The notes under the pieces are model-generated. The model did no database searches, was not told where the DNA came from, and worked only from the letters and a program-made list of their open reading frames with translations. A stretch of DNA of 64,000 bases from Ectothiorhodospira lacustris (GTDB taxonomy: Bacteria > Pseudomonadota > Gammaproteobacteria > Ectothiorhodospirales > Ectothiorhodospiraceae), in assembly GCF_022227845.1 (NCBI RefSeq), contig NZ_JAJNQN010000006.1, positions 62,001 through 126,000 of the forward strand, read 5' to 3'. Of this stretch, positions 15,314 to 25,076 are shown one piece after another. The translations under genes were made by a program, and so were the position numbers. Positions within the stretch are counted from its first letter, which is position 1; each line of letters begins with the position of its first letter.

Positions 15314-18300
15314 TCATCGCTCCCGGCGATAGATCAGGTCCATGCTCTGGGCGTCGGTACCGGATCTGGTTTCCAGGCTCAAGGTCCTTGTGAGCTGGTA
15401 ATTGAGCATCACCGTGGAGCTCTGTTGGAACAGCCCCATCGCGTAGCGCAGATACAGCCTGGGGGAGAGATAGCGTCCCATCATCAGGGCGGCATCGTCC
15501 AGGTCCGTGCCGGTGTCCACCGCGAATTCGTCCAGGCCCAACTGCTGCCCGATACGGTCGGTGATGAAGGCGCCCCGCTCAATGCCGTACATGGCAATGG
15601 CCGAGGCAATGGCGCCGGCATCCGTCTCGCTGCCACCGGATAGGGGGCGGCCGGTGACCAGAAAGGCGAGGGCCTCGCTGTCTTCCATCGCCGGATCGGA
15701 GAAGACCCGTGAACGGGGCTCCTCCAGGGTGCCGATGATTTCGATGCCCACCAGCACGTCATGGACCGGTATGCGTCGGGAGGCCCTCAGATTAAGGCCG
15801 GGGTTTTCCGGCGGCCCCTGGAACAGGAACACCCCGCGTTCCACGGTCAGATCCTGGCCATAGGATCTGTAGCGCCCTTCATCGACCCGCACTTCACCGA
15901 TCAGTCGTGTGGACATCCCCGGCGTCTCCTGAACCATCACGTTGCCGCTGAGCCGCGCCTCCAGGCCGAAGCCGCTGATGCGGACCTGCTCGCCCAGGAT
16001 CACCCTGACCCGGGCGATCACCTGTAGGGGCAGGGTCTCATCGGTGCCGGCATCGATGATGATTTCGTCCCGGGACACGGAGACCGCCTGCTGGGGCATC
16101 TCCAGCAAAGTGAGTGTGGCCTCGGGAATGGTCACGTCGCCCCTGACGATCACCCGTTCACCCTGCACGGTGATGCTGAGGTCCGGGCTGATCAGCAGTT
16201 CCACATCAGGGCGTCGGGCGGCCTGGAAGCGCTCGCCCTGAATGCTCAGGCTGACGGGGTATTGGTTACCCGGGTCCAGCAGGGCATGGCCGCTCAGAGA
16301 CAGCCGTCCGGGTCCGGAACGTACACCGCCATCAAACACCAGGCGCTCAGTCCCTTCGTTGCGGGCGGTCAGGGTCAGTTCATCAAGGCTGATCCCCAGA
16401 TCCGGGACCTGCATGCGGCCGTCGGTCAGGGTGATCTGCCCGTCGATCAATGGATCGGATAAGGTGCCGGCCAGGGTCAGGTCGGCACCGATCCGGCCTG
16501 CCGGTTCCCGGATCTGGGGTACCAGCATCTCCAGCCAGCGCAACTCGGTCAGGTCGGCTCGGGCAATGCCCTGCAGGGTCAGTTCACCGTCCGGCCGAGG
16601 CTGGGCGGTGACCCGGGCATTGACGGTGCCGCCCTCCAGAAACCCGAATTGCAGGGTTGTCTCGATGTCCCGGTTTTCAACCCGCAGGTCCACACGGGCC
16701 TGCTGGTAGGCGATGATCTGCTCATCGCCCTCCAGCCCCTGTACGCGCAGGTTGCCGTCACTGGGCAGGATCCGGGCCTCCAGGCTCAGGTGTTCATCCA
16801 GCCGCAGGTCGGCCCGGGCGTCCAGATAGCCGTCCAGTTGCAGATTCGGAGGCAGCAGGGGCGTCAGGCCCTCCAGGGCCAGATCCGACAGGCGTAGCCG
16901 GGCCTGGCCGCCGGCACCGTCGGACCAGGTGCCGTCCAGGCAGAGTCGGGCCTCATTCTGCAGCAGGCAGAGTTGTCCCAGTTCGGCGCTTTGGGCCGAC
17001 GCTCGTAGGGGGACGGGGGTTTCCAGTTGCCAAGTGCCCGCCAGGGGCTGGTCCAGGTTGAGACGGGTAAGGCGGCCGCTCCAGGCCGTGGGAACCGAGT
17101 CAGCCAGGCTGCCCGCCAGGCTCAGGCCCAGTCGCCCCTGGTCGGCGTCCAGATCCAGCCGGATCTGGTGATCGTCACCCCGCCCTTCTCCCGTCAGGGT
17201 CAGGCGTTCCAGGTTCAGGGCCTCGCCCAGGCGCAGTGCCTCGACGGTCAGGTTCAGTTGCAGCGGGCTCTGAGGTGAAAGGCCGGCCCGCAGGTCCAGA
17301 TTCAGACGACGCAGGTTCAGATCGCCGTAACCCATGCCCTGGCCCTGGGCCGTGGCGGTGATCTGCGGGCTGTCCAAGGGACCCTGAACCTGTCCGCGGG
17401 CCTGAAGCCGGCCTTCCAGGCCGGGCCACAGCCCCGGCAGGTCCGGGGCCTGCAGGTCAAAGGCCAGATCCAGACGTTCCGTAACCGTACCCCGGGCGTT
17501 GAGACGGTTGTCACCTACGGCAAGCTGCAGGCCGGGGGATTCCAGATGGGTGCCGGTCACGTCGATCCGGCCCTGTCCACGCACGGGGAACCCGCGCAGG
17601 TTGCCGGATAGCTCGCGCAGATCAATCCGGGTTATGACTCCCCGGGTGTCATCCAGGCGCCCTTCGCTGCGCAATCCCAGCTGCAGTCGGCCGGGCAGAT
17701 CGGCGACAAACCGGCCGGGCTCCAGATTCCGCCCCTGCAGGTCCAGTGCCCAGGCCAGGCCTTCGTGCCAGGTCACCCGGCCGCTCAGATCCAGGTCACC
17801 CGCCTCGCTGCGGATGGAGAGGGGAGTCGGGTGCAGGGATTCCATGTCGCCCTCGGCGGCCAGGCTCAGGGTGAGGGTAGGCCATTGATCCAGGGTAACG
17901 GCGGTGTCCAGGTTCAGGGTATAGGCATCAGGTCGGCCCCGGGTTACCAGCCTACCCTCTGCCAGGGTGAGGGACCCTGCTTCCGCCAGATCAAGGGTGA
18001 GGGCCTGCCAGTGGTGGGTCAGGTCCACGGACAGGGCGGTGATGGGGTTTTGTATCTCACCCTCACTGACGAGAGCCACGGGGGCAAACACCCGGTGATG
18101 GAGCGTCAGCCGGGTCAGATCACCCTGCATGGTGAGCTGTCCCCGGGCCTGCTCGGCGTTCGGCAGGAGGTCGCCGGCAGCCTCGGGCAGGGGCAGGTTC
18201 CAGTCCAGCCCCAAGTCCACCGGGTAGGGCTGCGCCAGTCCGGCGCGGCCCGCGGCCAGGACATGGGCGAGCGGGCTTTCCATCGCCAGGTGACGGATCA

Positions 18301-18802
18301 GTACGTGTTCCTGATCCAGATGCAGGGACAGGCGCAGGCTGTCCACTGCCAGGGGTTCGGCCTCGGGGCCGGTGCGAAAGCGGATTTGCCGGATCTGTCC
18401 CTCGGGCAGGTTCACCACCACCGGCATGGGGATCGACTCGGGGAGGCTGAAGGGCTCGTCGGCAGGCGGCGCGTCCGGGTCCGGGGTGAGGGTTAGATCC
18501 AGCTCCGCCGCCTGCAGGGTGAGTACCTCGATCCGCAGTCCGGTCAGCGGCAGCAGGGCTACCCGGACCTCCAGGTGGGCCAGTTCGGCGGTGACGGCGT
18601 CGTGGCGGTACCGGACATCCCGAGCGGTCAGGCCCTTGAGCAGATTGCCTTCCAGGCGCCCGATCTCCAGCTCTCCGGGGATGACGCCGCCCCCCACCTG
18701 TACCAGTAGCCGGGCACCGGACTGGGTGCCCACCAGGAAGGTGAACAGGGTGAACAGCAGCAGAACGATCAGCAACAGTGCAGCAAGAAGACGCCGGATC
18801 AC
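15314..18802 (-). CDS. tamB: TamB, inner-membrane-anchored bridge protein
   Basis: The 1162-residue product has one N-terminal membrane anchor (LLAALLLIVLLLFTLFTFLVG), a very long stretch of short beta strands (AsmA-like, DUF490) and the conserved C-terminal TamB domain (VDEGRYRSYGQDLTVERG..., LAFLVTGRPLS). TamB spans the periplasm as a hydrophobic groove. With TamA it helps assemble outer-membrane proteins and move phospholipids to the outer membrane. Its ATG overlaps the tamA stop by 4 bp (18799-18802), showing a coupled two-gene operon. The length is slightly below the 1259 residues of the E. coli protein. Confidence 0.95.
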   Translation of the reverse strand: MIRRLLAALLLIVLLLFTLFTFLVGTQSGARLLVQVGGGVIPGELEIGRLEGNLLKGLTARDVRYRHDAVTAELAHLEVRVALLPLTGLRIEVLTLQAAELDLTLTPDPDAPPADEPFSLPESIPMPVVVNLPEGQIRQIRFRTGPEAEPLAVDSLRLSLHLDQEHVLIRHLAMESPLAHVLAAGRAGLAQPYPVDLGLDWNLPLPEAAGDLLPNAEQARGQLTMQGDLTRLTLHHRVFAPVALVSEGEIQNPITALSVDLTHHWQALTLDLAEAGSLTLAEGRLVTRGRPDAYTLNLDTAVTLDQWPTLTLSLAAEGDMESLHPTPLSIRSEAGDLDLSGRVTWHEGLAWALDLQGRNLEPGRFVADLPGRLQLGLRSEGRLDDTRGVITRIDLRELSGNLRGFPVRGQGRIDVTGTHLESPGLQLAVGDNRLNARGTVTERLDLAFDLQAPDLPGLWPGLEGRLQARGQVQGPLDSPQITATAQGQGMGYGDLNLRRLNLDLRAGLSPQSPLQLNLTVEALRLGEALNLERLTLTGEGRGDDHQIRLDLDADQGRLGLSLAGSLADSVPTAWSGRLTRLNLDQPLAGTWQLETPVPLRASAQSAELGQLCLLQNEARLCLDGTWSDGAGGQARLRLSDLALEGLTPLLPPNLQLDGYLDARADLRLDEHLSLEARILPSDGNLRVQGLEGDEQIIAYQQARVDLRVENRDIETTLQFGFLEGGTVNARVTAQPRPDGELTLQGIARADLTELRWLEMLVPQIREPAGRIGADLTLAGTLSDPLIDGQITLTDGRMQVPDLGISLDELTLTARNEGTERLVFDGGVRSGPGRLSLSGHALLDPGNQYPVSLSIQGERFQAARRPDVELLISPDLSITVQGERVIVRGDVTIPEATLTLLEMPQQAVSVSRDEIIIDAGTDETLPLQVIARVRVILGEQVRISGFGLEARLSGNVMVQETPGMSTRLIGEVRVDEGRYRSYGQDLTVERGVFLFQGPPENPGLNLRASRRIPVHDVLVGIEIIGTLEEPRSRVFSDPAMEDSEALAFLVTGRPLSGGSETDAGAIASAIAMYGIERGAFITDRIGQQLGLDEFAVDTGTDLDDAALMMGRYLSPRLYLRYAMGLFQQSSTVMLNYQLTRTLSLETRSGTDAQSMDLIYRRER

Positions 18803-20562
18803 AGATCCATTCCCATGGTCAGGTGCAGACGGAAGTTGTCATCGCCGTCGATGGGATGGGCGATGTCCACCCGGATGGGGCCGATGGGTGAGCGCCAGCG
18901 TACCCCGGCACCGATCCCGTAGCGGGCATTCCATTCGTTGAGATCATTGAAGGCGTTGCCGCCGTCGGCAAACACGGCCACGCTCCATTGGTCTGCGAAC
19001 GGGTAGTCCATCTCGATGCTGCCGCTGGCCATGTGGCGGCCGCCGATGATGTCGCCGTCGTCGTTGGTGGGCCCCAGTTTCTGGTAGCCGTAACCACGTA
19101 CGCTGTTGTCACCGCCAGCGAAGAAACGGATGGAGGCGGGTAATTTGGCGAAGTCCTGCACGGAGGTGGTGCCGGCATCGGCCCGCAGCAGCAGGCGTCC
19201 TTCCCCCAGGGGCATGATGTACCTGGCGCGGCCGGTGGCCTGGGCGAAGCTGATCGAAGACAGCAGCTCCTCGGATGCCCCGCGCAGGCTGAAGTTCAGG
19301 CGCCAGCCCCGGCGCGGGAAGATGGGATGGTCCGCCTGTACGCGCGACATCTGGAATCCGGGCATGAGCAGCGTGGTGCTGTCACGGACATCGGCCACTT
19401 TGAAGTCTTCGCGCTCGAACACCAGTGAGCGGGTCTGGATCCATCCCGAGGGTAGTTGTCGCAGATGGGCGATGCCCAGGCCGTAGACGTCACTCTCGGA
19501 GGTGTCGGTGCTTTCGCTCTGGTAGCCGGCGGTGAGGTTGATGCGTTCCCGGGCCGGATCACCCAGGGGGATCTCATAGCCGATCCCCACCCGGGTATTT
19601 ACCGCTGAGACTTCCAGTTCGGCGTTATAGCGGTGGCCGGCCCGGTTGGCGCGGTGGTTTTCCACCCCCAGGCGCACGCGCGGTCCCTTGTCGGTACTGG
19701 CCCCGATCCCGGCCAGGTAAGACCACTTGTTGCGCGGGGTCAGGGTGATGTGAATGGGGACCTCCAGGTCCTCTGCCTCATCGGCGCGGGGGTCCACGCG
19801 CACGTCGCTGAAATAGCCGCTGTTCATGAAGGCCTGCTGCATGCTGATCAGGCGGCGACTGTCATAGACATCCCCCTGTTCGAACGGGATGAATTTACGC
19901 ACCAGCCTGTCATGGAAGGTGTCCTGCTCCAGCGTGACCGGACCCAGGAAATAGCGGGGACCGCTTTCCAGATGGACCACCAGGTCCGCTGCCTGTTCCT
20001 GTACGTCGACCCGCATCTGGCTGGTGGCGATGCGGGCATCCAGGTAGCCCCGTGCCGTTGCCTGGCGGTTGAGGCCGCTCTTGATCTGTTCGTAGCGATC
20101 GTGGCGGAGCCGATCACCGGGGCGGATGGGTGGGGACTGGAGCAGTTCATCGAAGGCGGGATCCTGTTCCGCCTCGCCGATGACCCGGAGGTCCAGGCTG
20201 CGGACCCGCACCGGGGGGCCGGGCTCCAGGTCCACCTGCAGGGACCAACAGGCTTCGTTGCGCTGGAAGTCCAGGGTGAACCGGGGTTCATAATGCCCCA
20301 GGGCACGCAGGGCACTGCGGATTTCCCGGTCGGCGGCACGCAGCAGGGGGCGTTCCCGCCACTCGGGCAGATCGCATCCCTCCCGGGACAGGCCCATATG
20401 GGCACGAATGTTGTCCGTGATTTCATCGCCCACATCGGAAATGCGGATGCTGGGCTCGCCCTGGGCCAGGCCGGGGAGCAGGCCCAGCAGCAGGATGAGC
20501 ACGGGCAGCGGGCGCCTGGCGGGGCCAAGGTGTCCGGCAGGCGGGTGAAAGGCGGTCATCAA
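18799..20562 (-). CDS. tamA: TamA, Omp85-family outer-membrane protein
   Basis: The 587-residue protein has a signal peptide (LPVLILLLGLLPGLAQG), three POTRA repeats (about 40-270) and a 16-strand Omp85 barrel with the signature FFAGGDNSVRGYGYQKLGP (lid-lock RGY) and the final strand GPIRVDIAHPID...RLHLTMGMDL. It forms the outer-membrane half of the translocation and assembly module with TamB, whose gene overlaps its stop codon. In the cell it helps fold a subset of autotransporters and other barrels. Confidence 0.95.
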   Translation of the reverse strand: MMTAFHPPAGHLGPARRPLPVLILLLGLLPGLAQGEPSIRISDVGDEITDNIRAHMGLSREGCDLPEWRERPLLRAADREIRSALRALGHYEPRFTLDFQRNEACWSLQVDLEPGPPVRVRSLDLRVIGEAEQDPAFDELLQSPPIRPGDRLRHDRYEQIKSGLNRQATARGYLDARIATSQMRVDVQEQAADLVVHLESGPRYFLGPVTLEQDTFHDRLVRKFIPFEQGDVYDSRRLISMQQAFMNSGYFSDVRVDPRADEAEDLEVPIHITLTPRNKWSYLAGIGASTDKGPRVRLGVENHRANRAGHRYNAELEVSAVNTRVGIGYEIPLGDPARERINLTAGYQSESTDTSESDVYGLGIAHLRQLPSGWIQTRSLVFEREDFKVADVRDSTTLLMPGFQMSRVQADHPIFPRRGWRLNFSLRGASEELLSSISFAQATGRARYIMPLGEGRLLLRADAGTTSVQDFAKLPASIRFFAGGDNSVRGYGYQKLGPTNDDGDIIGGRHMASGSIEMDYPFADQWSVAVFADGGNAFNDLNEWNARYGIGAGVRWRSPIGPIRVDIAHPIDGDDNFRLHLTMGMDL

Positions 20563-20632
20563 TGACGGCGTCCTGGTCTTGTTTCCCTATCAGGTTAGCC
20601 GCAAAGCTCACCGTTCGGGAAGGGCCTCGCCG

Positions 20633-21538
20633 TCAACCCTTGCCCCGGGTGCGGGTCTTGTGGGGTTTGCCGTTCTGTTCGATGAACTGGATGATGCGGC
20701 CGGCCACGTCGACGCCGGAGGCGGTTTCGATCCCTTCCAGGCCGGGGCTGGCGTTGATCTCGATGACCACCGGGCCATGGTCGGAGCGCAGGATGTCCAC
20801 ACCGCAGACGTTGAGGCCGACGATCTTCGCCGCCCGTACCGCCGTGGTCCGCTCCTGGGGGGTGAGTTTCACCGGCTCCGGGGTGCCGCCCCGGTGCAGG
20901 TTGGAGCGGAATTCCCCTTCCTTGGCCCGGCGCATCATGGCGGCGACCACTTTGCCGCCCACCACCAGACAGCGCAGATCCGTGCCACCGGCCTCCTTGA
21001 TGAACTCCTGCACCAGGATGTTCTGGCGCAGGCCCATGAAGGCCTGGATCACGCTTTCGGCGGCCTTGCGGGTTTCCGCCAGCACCACCCCCACCCCCTG
21101 GGTGCCTTCCAGCAGCTTGATCACCAGCGGTGCACCCTGCACCTCCCGCAGCAGGTCGTCGATGTCGTCCGGGGAGTGGGCGAAGCCGGTCACCGGCAGG
21201 CCGATCCCTTCCCGGGACAGCAGCTGCAGGCAGCGCAGCTTGTCGCGGGCGCGGCTGATGGCCACGGACTCGTTGACGGGGAACACCCCCATCATCTCGA
21301 ACTGGCGCAGTACGGCGGTGCCGTAGAAGGTGATGGAGGCGCCGATGCGGGGGATCACGGCGTCAAAACCGGTCAGCTCGCTGCCCTTGTAGTGGATGCT
21401 GGGCTTGTCGGAGGTGATGTTCATGTAGCAGCGCAGGGGGTCCAGGACCTGGACCTGATGTCCCTGGGCCTTGGCGGCCTCGACCAGCCGACGGGTGGAA
21501 TACAGGCGGGAATTTCGCGAGAGAATGGCAATTTTCAT
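20633..21538 (-). CDS. rimK: RimK, alpha-L-glutamate ligase of ribosomal protein S6
   Basis: RimK adds glutamate residues to the C-terminus of ribosomal protein S6, using ATP. The 301-residue product matches the family length. It has [18 protein letters not shown] at the start, [10 protein letters not shown], the ATP-grasp segments [19 protein letters not shown] and [20 protein letters not shown], and the Mg site [14 protein letters not shown]. An upstream in-frame ATG (21571) would add 11 residues that fit no relative. It is the last of three minus-strand genes with a RimB-type protease at the front, a recurring arrangement for control of S6 modification. Confidence 0.93.
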   Translation of the reverse strand: MKIAILSRNSRLYSTRRLVEAAKAQGHQVQVLDPLRCYMNITSDKPSIHYKGSELTGFDAVIPRIGASITFYGTAVLRQFEMMGVFPVNESVAISRARDKLRCLQLLSREGIGLPVTGFAHSPDDIDDLLREVQGAPLVIKLLEGTQGVGVVLAETRKAAESVIQAFMGLRQNILVQEFIKEAGGTDLRCLVVGGKVVAAMMRRAKEGEFRSNLHRGGTPEPVKLTPQERTTAVRAAKIVGLNVCGVDILRSDHGPVVIEINASPGLEGIETASGVDVAGRIIQFIEQNGKPHKTRTRGKG

Positions 21539-21646
21539 GCAAGGCTTCGGGGCTTGGAAAAGGCGGGCCAAGCTTGAGGCTTTGCGTGGGCTTGGGCAAG
21601 AGGAAAAGCCCTTCTTCCTCGCCGAGGAAGAAGGGCGGGGCAGCCA

Positions 21647-22024
21647 TCAGCCCATGGCCTGCTGCCGGGGGGAGCGGCGGCGGCGGTGGTTCAGGATGAC
21701 CACTACACCCTGCCGCTTGACCTCCGGCAGGGATTGCACGATGGCCCGGCCCAGCGGGCGGGGCAACTGCTCGAACAGACGGGCCACCGTATAGGTGGGC
21801 AGCCCTTCGGCCAGGCGTACTGCATCCTTCGGCGAAATATGCAGCAGTACCCGAATCTGGGACTGCTGCGCCAGTTTCAGAAACCGCAGGCGCGCAGCGC
21901 CGTATTCCCCCATCCGCACCGCCGTATCCACCGTCTCCAGCGCCATGTCCGTCCACGGCAGGGCGTGGATGGCGTCATTGGCCGCTTCGAAAGGGGTGGC
22001 TGCGTTGTTCATCAGATTGGTCAT
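21647..22024 (-). CDS. conserved-looking small protein between rimK and rimB, function unknown
   Basis: The 125-residue product starts at MTNLMNNAATPFEAAND, with AGGAAAAG upstream; a longer frame to 22111 is unlikely. It is predicted to be helical and soluble. The segment ISPKDAVRLAEGLPTYTVARLFEQLPRP resembles the helical repeats of the MgtE intracellular N-domain, but only loosely. The C-terminus is basic (NHRRRRSPRQQ). It sits 108 bp before rimK on the same strand. A helper or regulator of S6 modification is possible from context, but I cannot assign a function. Confidence 0.6.
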   Translation of the reverse strand: MTNLMNNAATPFEAANDAIHALPWTDMALETVDTAVRMGEYGAARLRFLKLAQQSQIRVLLHISPKDAVRLAEGLPTYTVARLFEQLPRPLGRAIVQSLPEVKRQGVVVILNHRRRRSPRQQAMG

Positions 22025-22482
22025 GTCTACTTTTCCTTCCTGCCCCCGGGGGCATGCTGCAAGGGTGTCCGGTTGGGTACGTCGACCGGTTTCGGGTGGA
22101 AGCCATGACACGACGGGAAGAAAAGCCGCATGAACCCATCACGAAAAACACCGCCCAGACGGCGGCGGAGGGATCATGCGTAAAGTGGGGGGCTCCCGTA
22201 CGTGCCCTGGATGGGATCGGCGCGTCGGGATCAGGAGCCCCGGACGGTCAGATGACCGTGGCGGGGAACTCGTCTCGACGGACGCTGCACCACACCCATG
22301 CCGGACCCGAAATGGTCGTCACGCGTGTGCAAGTTGTACAGCAACTGTCCATACGAACACGAAGTCCTCTGTGGCCTGACATGTGCCCCCGGACACGGCC
22401 GGGGACGGGCGCAAAGATACCCCGTCGGCCGCAATTTTGAAAGCCCTTTGATTCGCGTTTTTACAGTTTTTTTACAGCAGTG
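22025..22482. other. 458-bp gap without a recognised gene
   Basis: It lies between the RimB-type gene and the small unknown gene on the same strand. Short hairpins are present (for example CGGTCA-GA-TGACCG near 22240), and two T runs occur at 22458-22475. I see no open frame with family features, no tRNA and no known riboswitch pattern. A promoter or long leader for the unknown gene/rimK pair is likely here. Confidence 0.4.
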
Positions 22483-22953
22483 CTAAGCGGGCCTGCCGCG
22501 GGGTTCGCCGGCCAGCCAGGAAGCCGTGGAATCCACCAGATAAGTGGCGCATTGCAGGGCATTACGACCCAGCAGCATGCGAAAACTCATGGTGTCCCGG
22601 TTGGTGAGCGTGATCTCTACCAGGTGGACCCGTGTGCCGATGACGATGGGGGTGTGAATCACATGGCGTCGCTGACGGTGTCCACCCGAGTCGGTGACCA
22701 CCCGCCGGTCCGATACCGGGGCCTCGCAGTCCACCACCATGTCCCGCCGTCGCCGCAGGGGATGCACGCCGAAACGCACCCAGGCCTGTCCGTCCCGCGT
22801 AAAGGGTTCCACGTAAAAGGCGTGCAGGGCGCAGGTGCGGGCACCGGTGTCCACCTTGCAGGTGATGCTGTCCAGGCCCAGTTCGGGCAGGGCGATGCGT
22901 TCCCGCCAGCCCAGGCGGGGTTGCGTCGATGGGGAGTCGGTCTGGTTGCTCAT
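22483..22953 (-). CDS. rimB: RimB-type retropepsin-like protease (former 'ATP-dependent zinc protease' family)
   Basis: This 156-residue protein belongs to PF05618. It has the retropepsin active-site motif KVDTGARTCALHA, the flap-like region RRRRDMVVDCEAP, DRRVVTDSGGHRQRRHVI and the closing MLLGRNAL. RimB removes the glutamates that RimK adds to S6, so the pair sets the modification level. ATG 22953 (MSNQTDSP) fits the usual length; a longer frame to 23022 would overlap the divergent vgrG. The gene reads toward rimK with one unknown gene between. Confidence 0.85.
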   Translation of the reverse strand: MSNQTDSPSTQPRLGWRERIALPELGLDSITCKVDTGARTCALHAFYVEPFTRDGQAWVRFGVHPLRRRRDMVVDCEAPVSDRRVVTDSGGHRQRRHVIHTPIVIGTRVHLVEITLTNRDTMSFRMLLGRNALQCATYLVDSTASWLAGEPRGRPA

Positions 22954-23033
22954 GGGTGGGTGTTGATCCGTTGGGGCATTTGGAAGGATGATACAACGCA
23001 ATTCCCGTTCCCTTGTCGGCAAGGAGGCTGACC

Positions 23034-25070
23034 ATGTCCAGGGGCTTACCCTGTCTACCCGTTGAGGCCCATCTCACCCTGGCCGGGCGGCCGCTTCCGG
23101 TGCTGTCCCTGCGAGGCAGGGAGTGCCTTAGCGGGGTCTGGCGACTGCATCTGGAAGTCATGGGGGCCGGTAGCGCCTACCTGAGGCAATCGGGGGCGAT
23201 CGCCCGTCTGGAACTGCGGGACGAATACGGTGCCTGCAAGGTGTTCGACGGCATCCTCTGCAGTTGCGGTCCCGTCCCCGGGCTGGATGTCCCCTGGGTC
23301 GGCGTGCATCGGTTCCGTGTCCTGCTGCGTTCCCGCCTGTGTCGGCTTGCCCTGAGTCGGCGGACTCGCCTGTTTACCGGCCTGAGCCCACCTGATCTGG
23401 CGGGGTGCTTAGTGGCGCCGACGGGGCTCCGCTTGCTGACGAACCGGCTGATGCACGCCTACCCACCCCGCGCGGGCATCCTGCAGGCGGATGAGTCTGA
23501 CCTGAGTCTGCTGGCCCGGGTCCTGTCCAGGGCCGGTATCCATTGGCATGCCACGGTACACCAGGGTCTGGAAACCCTGGTGCTGGTGGATGACCCCGCC
23601 GGACTGATGTCGGCCGCGCCCTCGGAACTGACCTGGCTGGGTCCGGCCGGCGGCTGGAGCCGTCGACCGCCCGGGGTACTGTCCGTCCATGAGCGGGTTC
23701 GCCCGGTGCCGGGGCATTTCACGGTCACCGGGCGGCTGGCGGACGGCCGGGCCTACCGGGCCTCGGCGCTGACCGGATACGGGGCGGGTGTACAGGACTG
23801 GACCGGGTACGGGCTGCATACGGTGGAGGCACTGGACCGTCGGGCCCGGCTGCTGGCGGAACGGGCCCGATGTCGGTATCGCACCCTGTCTCTGGAGACC
23901 ACGGTCCTGGGACCCGGCGTGGGTGAATGGGTATGGCTCAAGGATGTCCCGGGCCGCCCCGGTCTTGCGGGTGCCTGGCTGGTGACGGCCATGCATCACC
24001 TGGCCATGGCCGGGGATGACGGGCGGCTCAACTATCTGGGCCGGATGGCGCTGGCGCCTCGGGATCTGCCTTGGCGGCCGCCGGAGCCCAGGCGCGCCCG
24101 GGCGCTGCCGGATTTGTTGCCGGTGGCGGTGGCGGGAGGCCCGGGGCAGGTCGCCGGACCCCGGCTGGATGGTGCCGGGTGTTACAGGGCCCGGCTGGAG
24201 GGGGAAACCGATCCGGCGTCCGTGACGCCGTGGCTGGATCGTATGACACCTTACGCGGCCCCGCCCGGGACCACGGGACGTGCCGGCGGCTGGCATGCCC
24301 CGTGGCATCCGGGGCAGCGGCTGATGTTGGTGTGTCTGGGGGGGGACCCCGATGGTTTTGCGGTCCTGGATGGGGCCTTCCCGGATGCCCGGCATCCCTC
24401 GCCCGTCAACCGGGAGCATCCGGCCGAGCATCGTTACCAGACCCCGGGCGGGCTGACCCTGCTCATGGATGATCGTCGGGATGCCCCGGTGATCCGCCTG
24501 CATACGGCGGGTGCTCAGCACTGGCTGTCGCTTGAAGCCGGCACGGATGGTCATCTGCTGTCCCTGGTCTGCCGCCAGGGTGCCCTGATCCTGCGTGCCG
24601 GCACCTGTCTGCACGTGCGCAGCGGTGGTTCCCTGACCGCCCGGATCGGGGGCGGGCAGCTGGAACAGGTCCATGGTTCGGTCCTGCGGCGCAGCGATGG
24701 GCACATGCAGGGCAGGGCCGCGACGAATCTGCGGGGGTCGGCCGGCGGGGACCTCTCGATGACGGCGGGCGGGGAACTGCGGGTCCGGGCGGGCAGGGAG
24801 ATGCATCTGCTGGCCGGGCATGATCTGGTGCTGTACGTGGCCCAGGGCGGGCTGCAATGGCGGGTGGCGGGAGACCTGCGGGTCATGGCGGACCGGGGAC
24901 TCCGGATCGAGCCCTTGGGAGCGGCGCCGATCCGCATTCAGACCGGTGGCGGCGGCATCACCATACTGCCGGCTGCGGGACAGGTGCTGATCCACGGCCG
25001 CGGGGTGTGTCTGAGCGGGCGCAAGGTGGATCTGTGGGGCGCCCTGGATACGCGGGTGCCCCGAAAATGA
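23034..25070 (+). CDS. vgrG: VgrG/TssI-type spike protein, divergent, not in a T6SS cluster
   Basis: VgrG trimers form the needle tip of type VI secretion systems. The 678-residue product has the gp27-like part (about 1-370: RHLEV-type LHLEVMGAGS, ILQADESDLSLLARVLSRAGI), a gp5-like OB region (about 375-470: GWHAPWHPGQRLMLVCLGGDPDGFAVLDGAF) and a C-terminal beta-helix (about 480-678) with repeating strand pairs. The OB core diverges from the usual PRVKVRF-type sequence, and the protein is unusually rich in Arg, Gly and Trp. AAGGAGG at 23021-23027 fixes the start. No other T6SS gene and no downstream effector is present; a contractile-phage-like spike is the alternative. Confidence 0.85.
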   Translation: MSRGLPCLPVEAHLTLAGRPLPVLSLRGRECLSGVWRLHLEVMGAGSAYLRQSGAIARLELRDEYGACKVFDGILCSCGPVPGLDVPWVGVHRFRVLLRSRLCRLALSRRTRLFTGLSPPDLAGCLVAPTGLRLLTNRLMHAYPPRAGILQADESDLSLLARVLSRAGIHWHATVHQGLETLVLVDDPAGLMSAAPSELTWLGPAGGWSRRPPGVLSVHERVRPVPGHFTVTGRLADGRAYRASALTGYGAGVQDWTGYGLHTVEALDRRARLLAERARCRYRTLSLETTVLGPGVGEWVWLKDVPGRPGLAGAWLVTAMHHLAMAGDDGRLNYLGRMALAPRDLPWRPPEPRRARALPDLLPVAVAGGPGQVAGPRLDGAGCYRARLEGETDPASVTPWLDRMTPYAAPPGTTGRAGGWHAPWHPGQRLMLVCLGGDPDGFAVLDGAFPDARHPSPVNREHPAEHRYQTPGGLTLLMDDRRDAPVIRLHTAGAQHWLSLEAGTDGHLLSLVCRQGALILRAGTCLHVRSGGSLTARIGGGQLEQVHGSVLRRSDGHMQGRAATNLRGSAGGDLSMTAGGELRVRAGREMHLLAGHDLVLYVAQGGLQWRVAGDLRVMADRGLRIEPLGAAPIRIQTGGGGITILPAAGQVLIHGRGVCLSGRKVDLWGALDTRVPRK

Positions 25071-25076
25071 CCCGAC

